DNA of 14,497 bases from an uncultured Prevotella sp. Lineage in GTDB: Bacteria > Bacteroidota > Bacteroidia > Bacteroidales > Bacteroidaceae. Below the pieces are notes generated by a model. The model had not been told where the DNA came from and did not search any database. It saw nothing but the letters and a program-made list of their open reading frames with translations. The stretch covers positions 1-14,497 of the forward strand of contig CABSIA010000071.1 of assembly GCA_902477645.1 (NCBI GenBank), given 5' to 3'. This document shows, piece after piece, positions 14,384 to 14,497 of the stretch (positions are counted from its first letter, which is position 1; every line of letters begins with the position of its first letter). Position numbers and translations under genes: made by a program.

Positions 14384-14400
14384 CAGTGTTTTTTATGTAC

Positions 14401-14437
14401 AAAAAAAGAGTCCCGGGGATTTGTTCCCCCGGGACTC
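14401..14437 (-). terminator. rRNA operon terminator
   Basis: On the minus strand, perfect 11-bp arms GAGTCCCGGGG and CCCCGGGACTC (14408-14418 and 14427-14437) with an 8-nt loop are followed by seven T residues. It lies 12 bp beyond the 5S rRNA 3' end: a strong intrinsic terminator for the rRNA operon entering from the right. Confidence 0.9.
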
Positions 14438-14449
14438 CCGTATGAAAAG

Positions 14450-14497
14450 AGGCGGTTACCTACTCTCCCGCATTGCATTGCAGTACCATCGGCGCAA
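14450..14497 (-). rRNA. rrf: 5S rRNA, 3' part only
   Basis: Read on the minus strand, the last ~48 bases contain GCGCCGATGGTACTGC, a short stem region, then GGGAGAGTAGGTAACCGCC. This is the 3' third of a Bacteroidales-type 5S rRNA (helices IV, V and the closing strand of helix I). The 5' part, and presumably 23S and 16S, lie beyond the window. The exact mature end is uncertain by a base or two. Confidence 0.9.

Overview
This window reads as chromosomal DNA of a Bacteroidota bacterium, most likely Prevotella or a close relative in the Bacteroidales. The evidence is a complete porP-gldK-gldL-gldM-gldN cluster (type IX secretion system core), a Bacteroidetes-type FadL/OmpP1 barrel, starts that mostly lack a Shine-Dalgarno sequence, several promoters of the Bacteroidetes form (TTG, about 20 bp, TAnnTTTG) and a Bacteroidales-like 5S rRNA end. 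The genus is an inference.

Left part, plus strand (1-3497): the 3' part of a membrane HD-domain phosphohydrolase of the PgpH (7TM-HD) type, cut by the window edge, then a full-length priA helicase. The 148 bp between them are not empty. They hold the last ~48 codons of a decayed IS200-like (Y1) transposase with one in-frame stop.

Middle, minus strand (3501-11951): a FadL/OmpP1-family outer-membrane protein stands alone and meets priA tail to tail. Upstream of it is a 353 bp spacer with 22-bp-period AT-rich repeats, one inverted copy, and a hairpin terminator. The spacer ends the T9SS operon. Transcription runs from high to low coordinates: porP, gldK (lipoprotein), gldL and gldM (the proton-driven inner-membrane motor), gldN, then a PorT-like small beta-barrel gene 26 bp after gldN. 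Gene spacings are -1 to 61 bp, so this looks like one transcription unit.

Right part: two solitary minus-strand genes follow, a DUF2795-type 73-aa protein with its own consensus promoter and a degenerate, AT-rich SAM-methyltransferase-like protein. Next is a two-gene unit of a cysteine-rich DUF6485-type protein overlapping an HxlR-family regulator. It is transcribed divergently from a zinc alcohol dehydrogenase gene. Both divergent promoters match the Bacteroidetes consensus, and between and across them lie three TGTGATA-type elements exactly 24 bp apart, the middle one a perfect palindrome. The dehydrogenase itself is wrecked: an internal deletion with a frame change, then an in-frame join to a fragment of a GlcG/DUF336-type gene, which breaks off just before the terminator of an rRNA operon. 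That operon enters from the right edge on the minus strand; only the 3' end of its 5S gene is inside.

No CRISPR array, tRNA, intact mobile element or clearly new multi-gene system was seen. The most notable observations are the regulator/operator region controlling a broken gene next to rRNA, the unmarked transposase remnant, the spacer repeats, and the PorT-like barrel attached to the T9SS operon.
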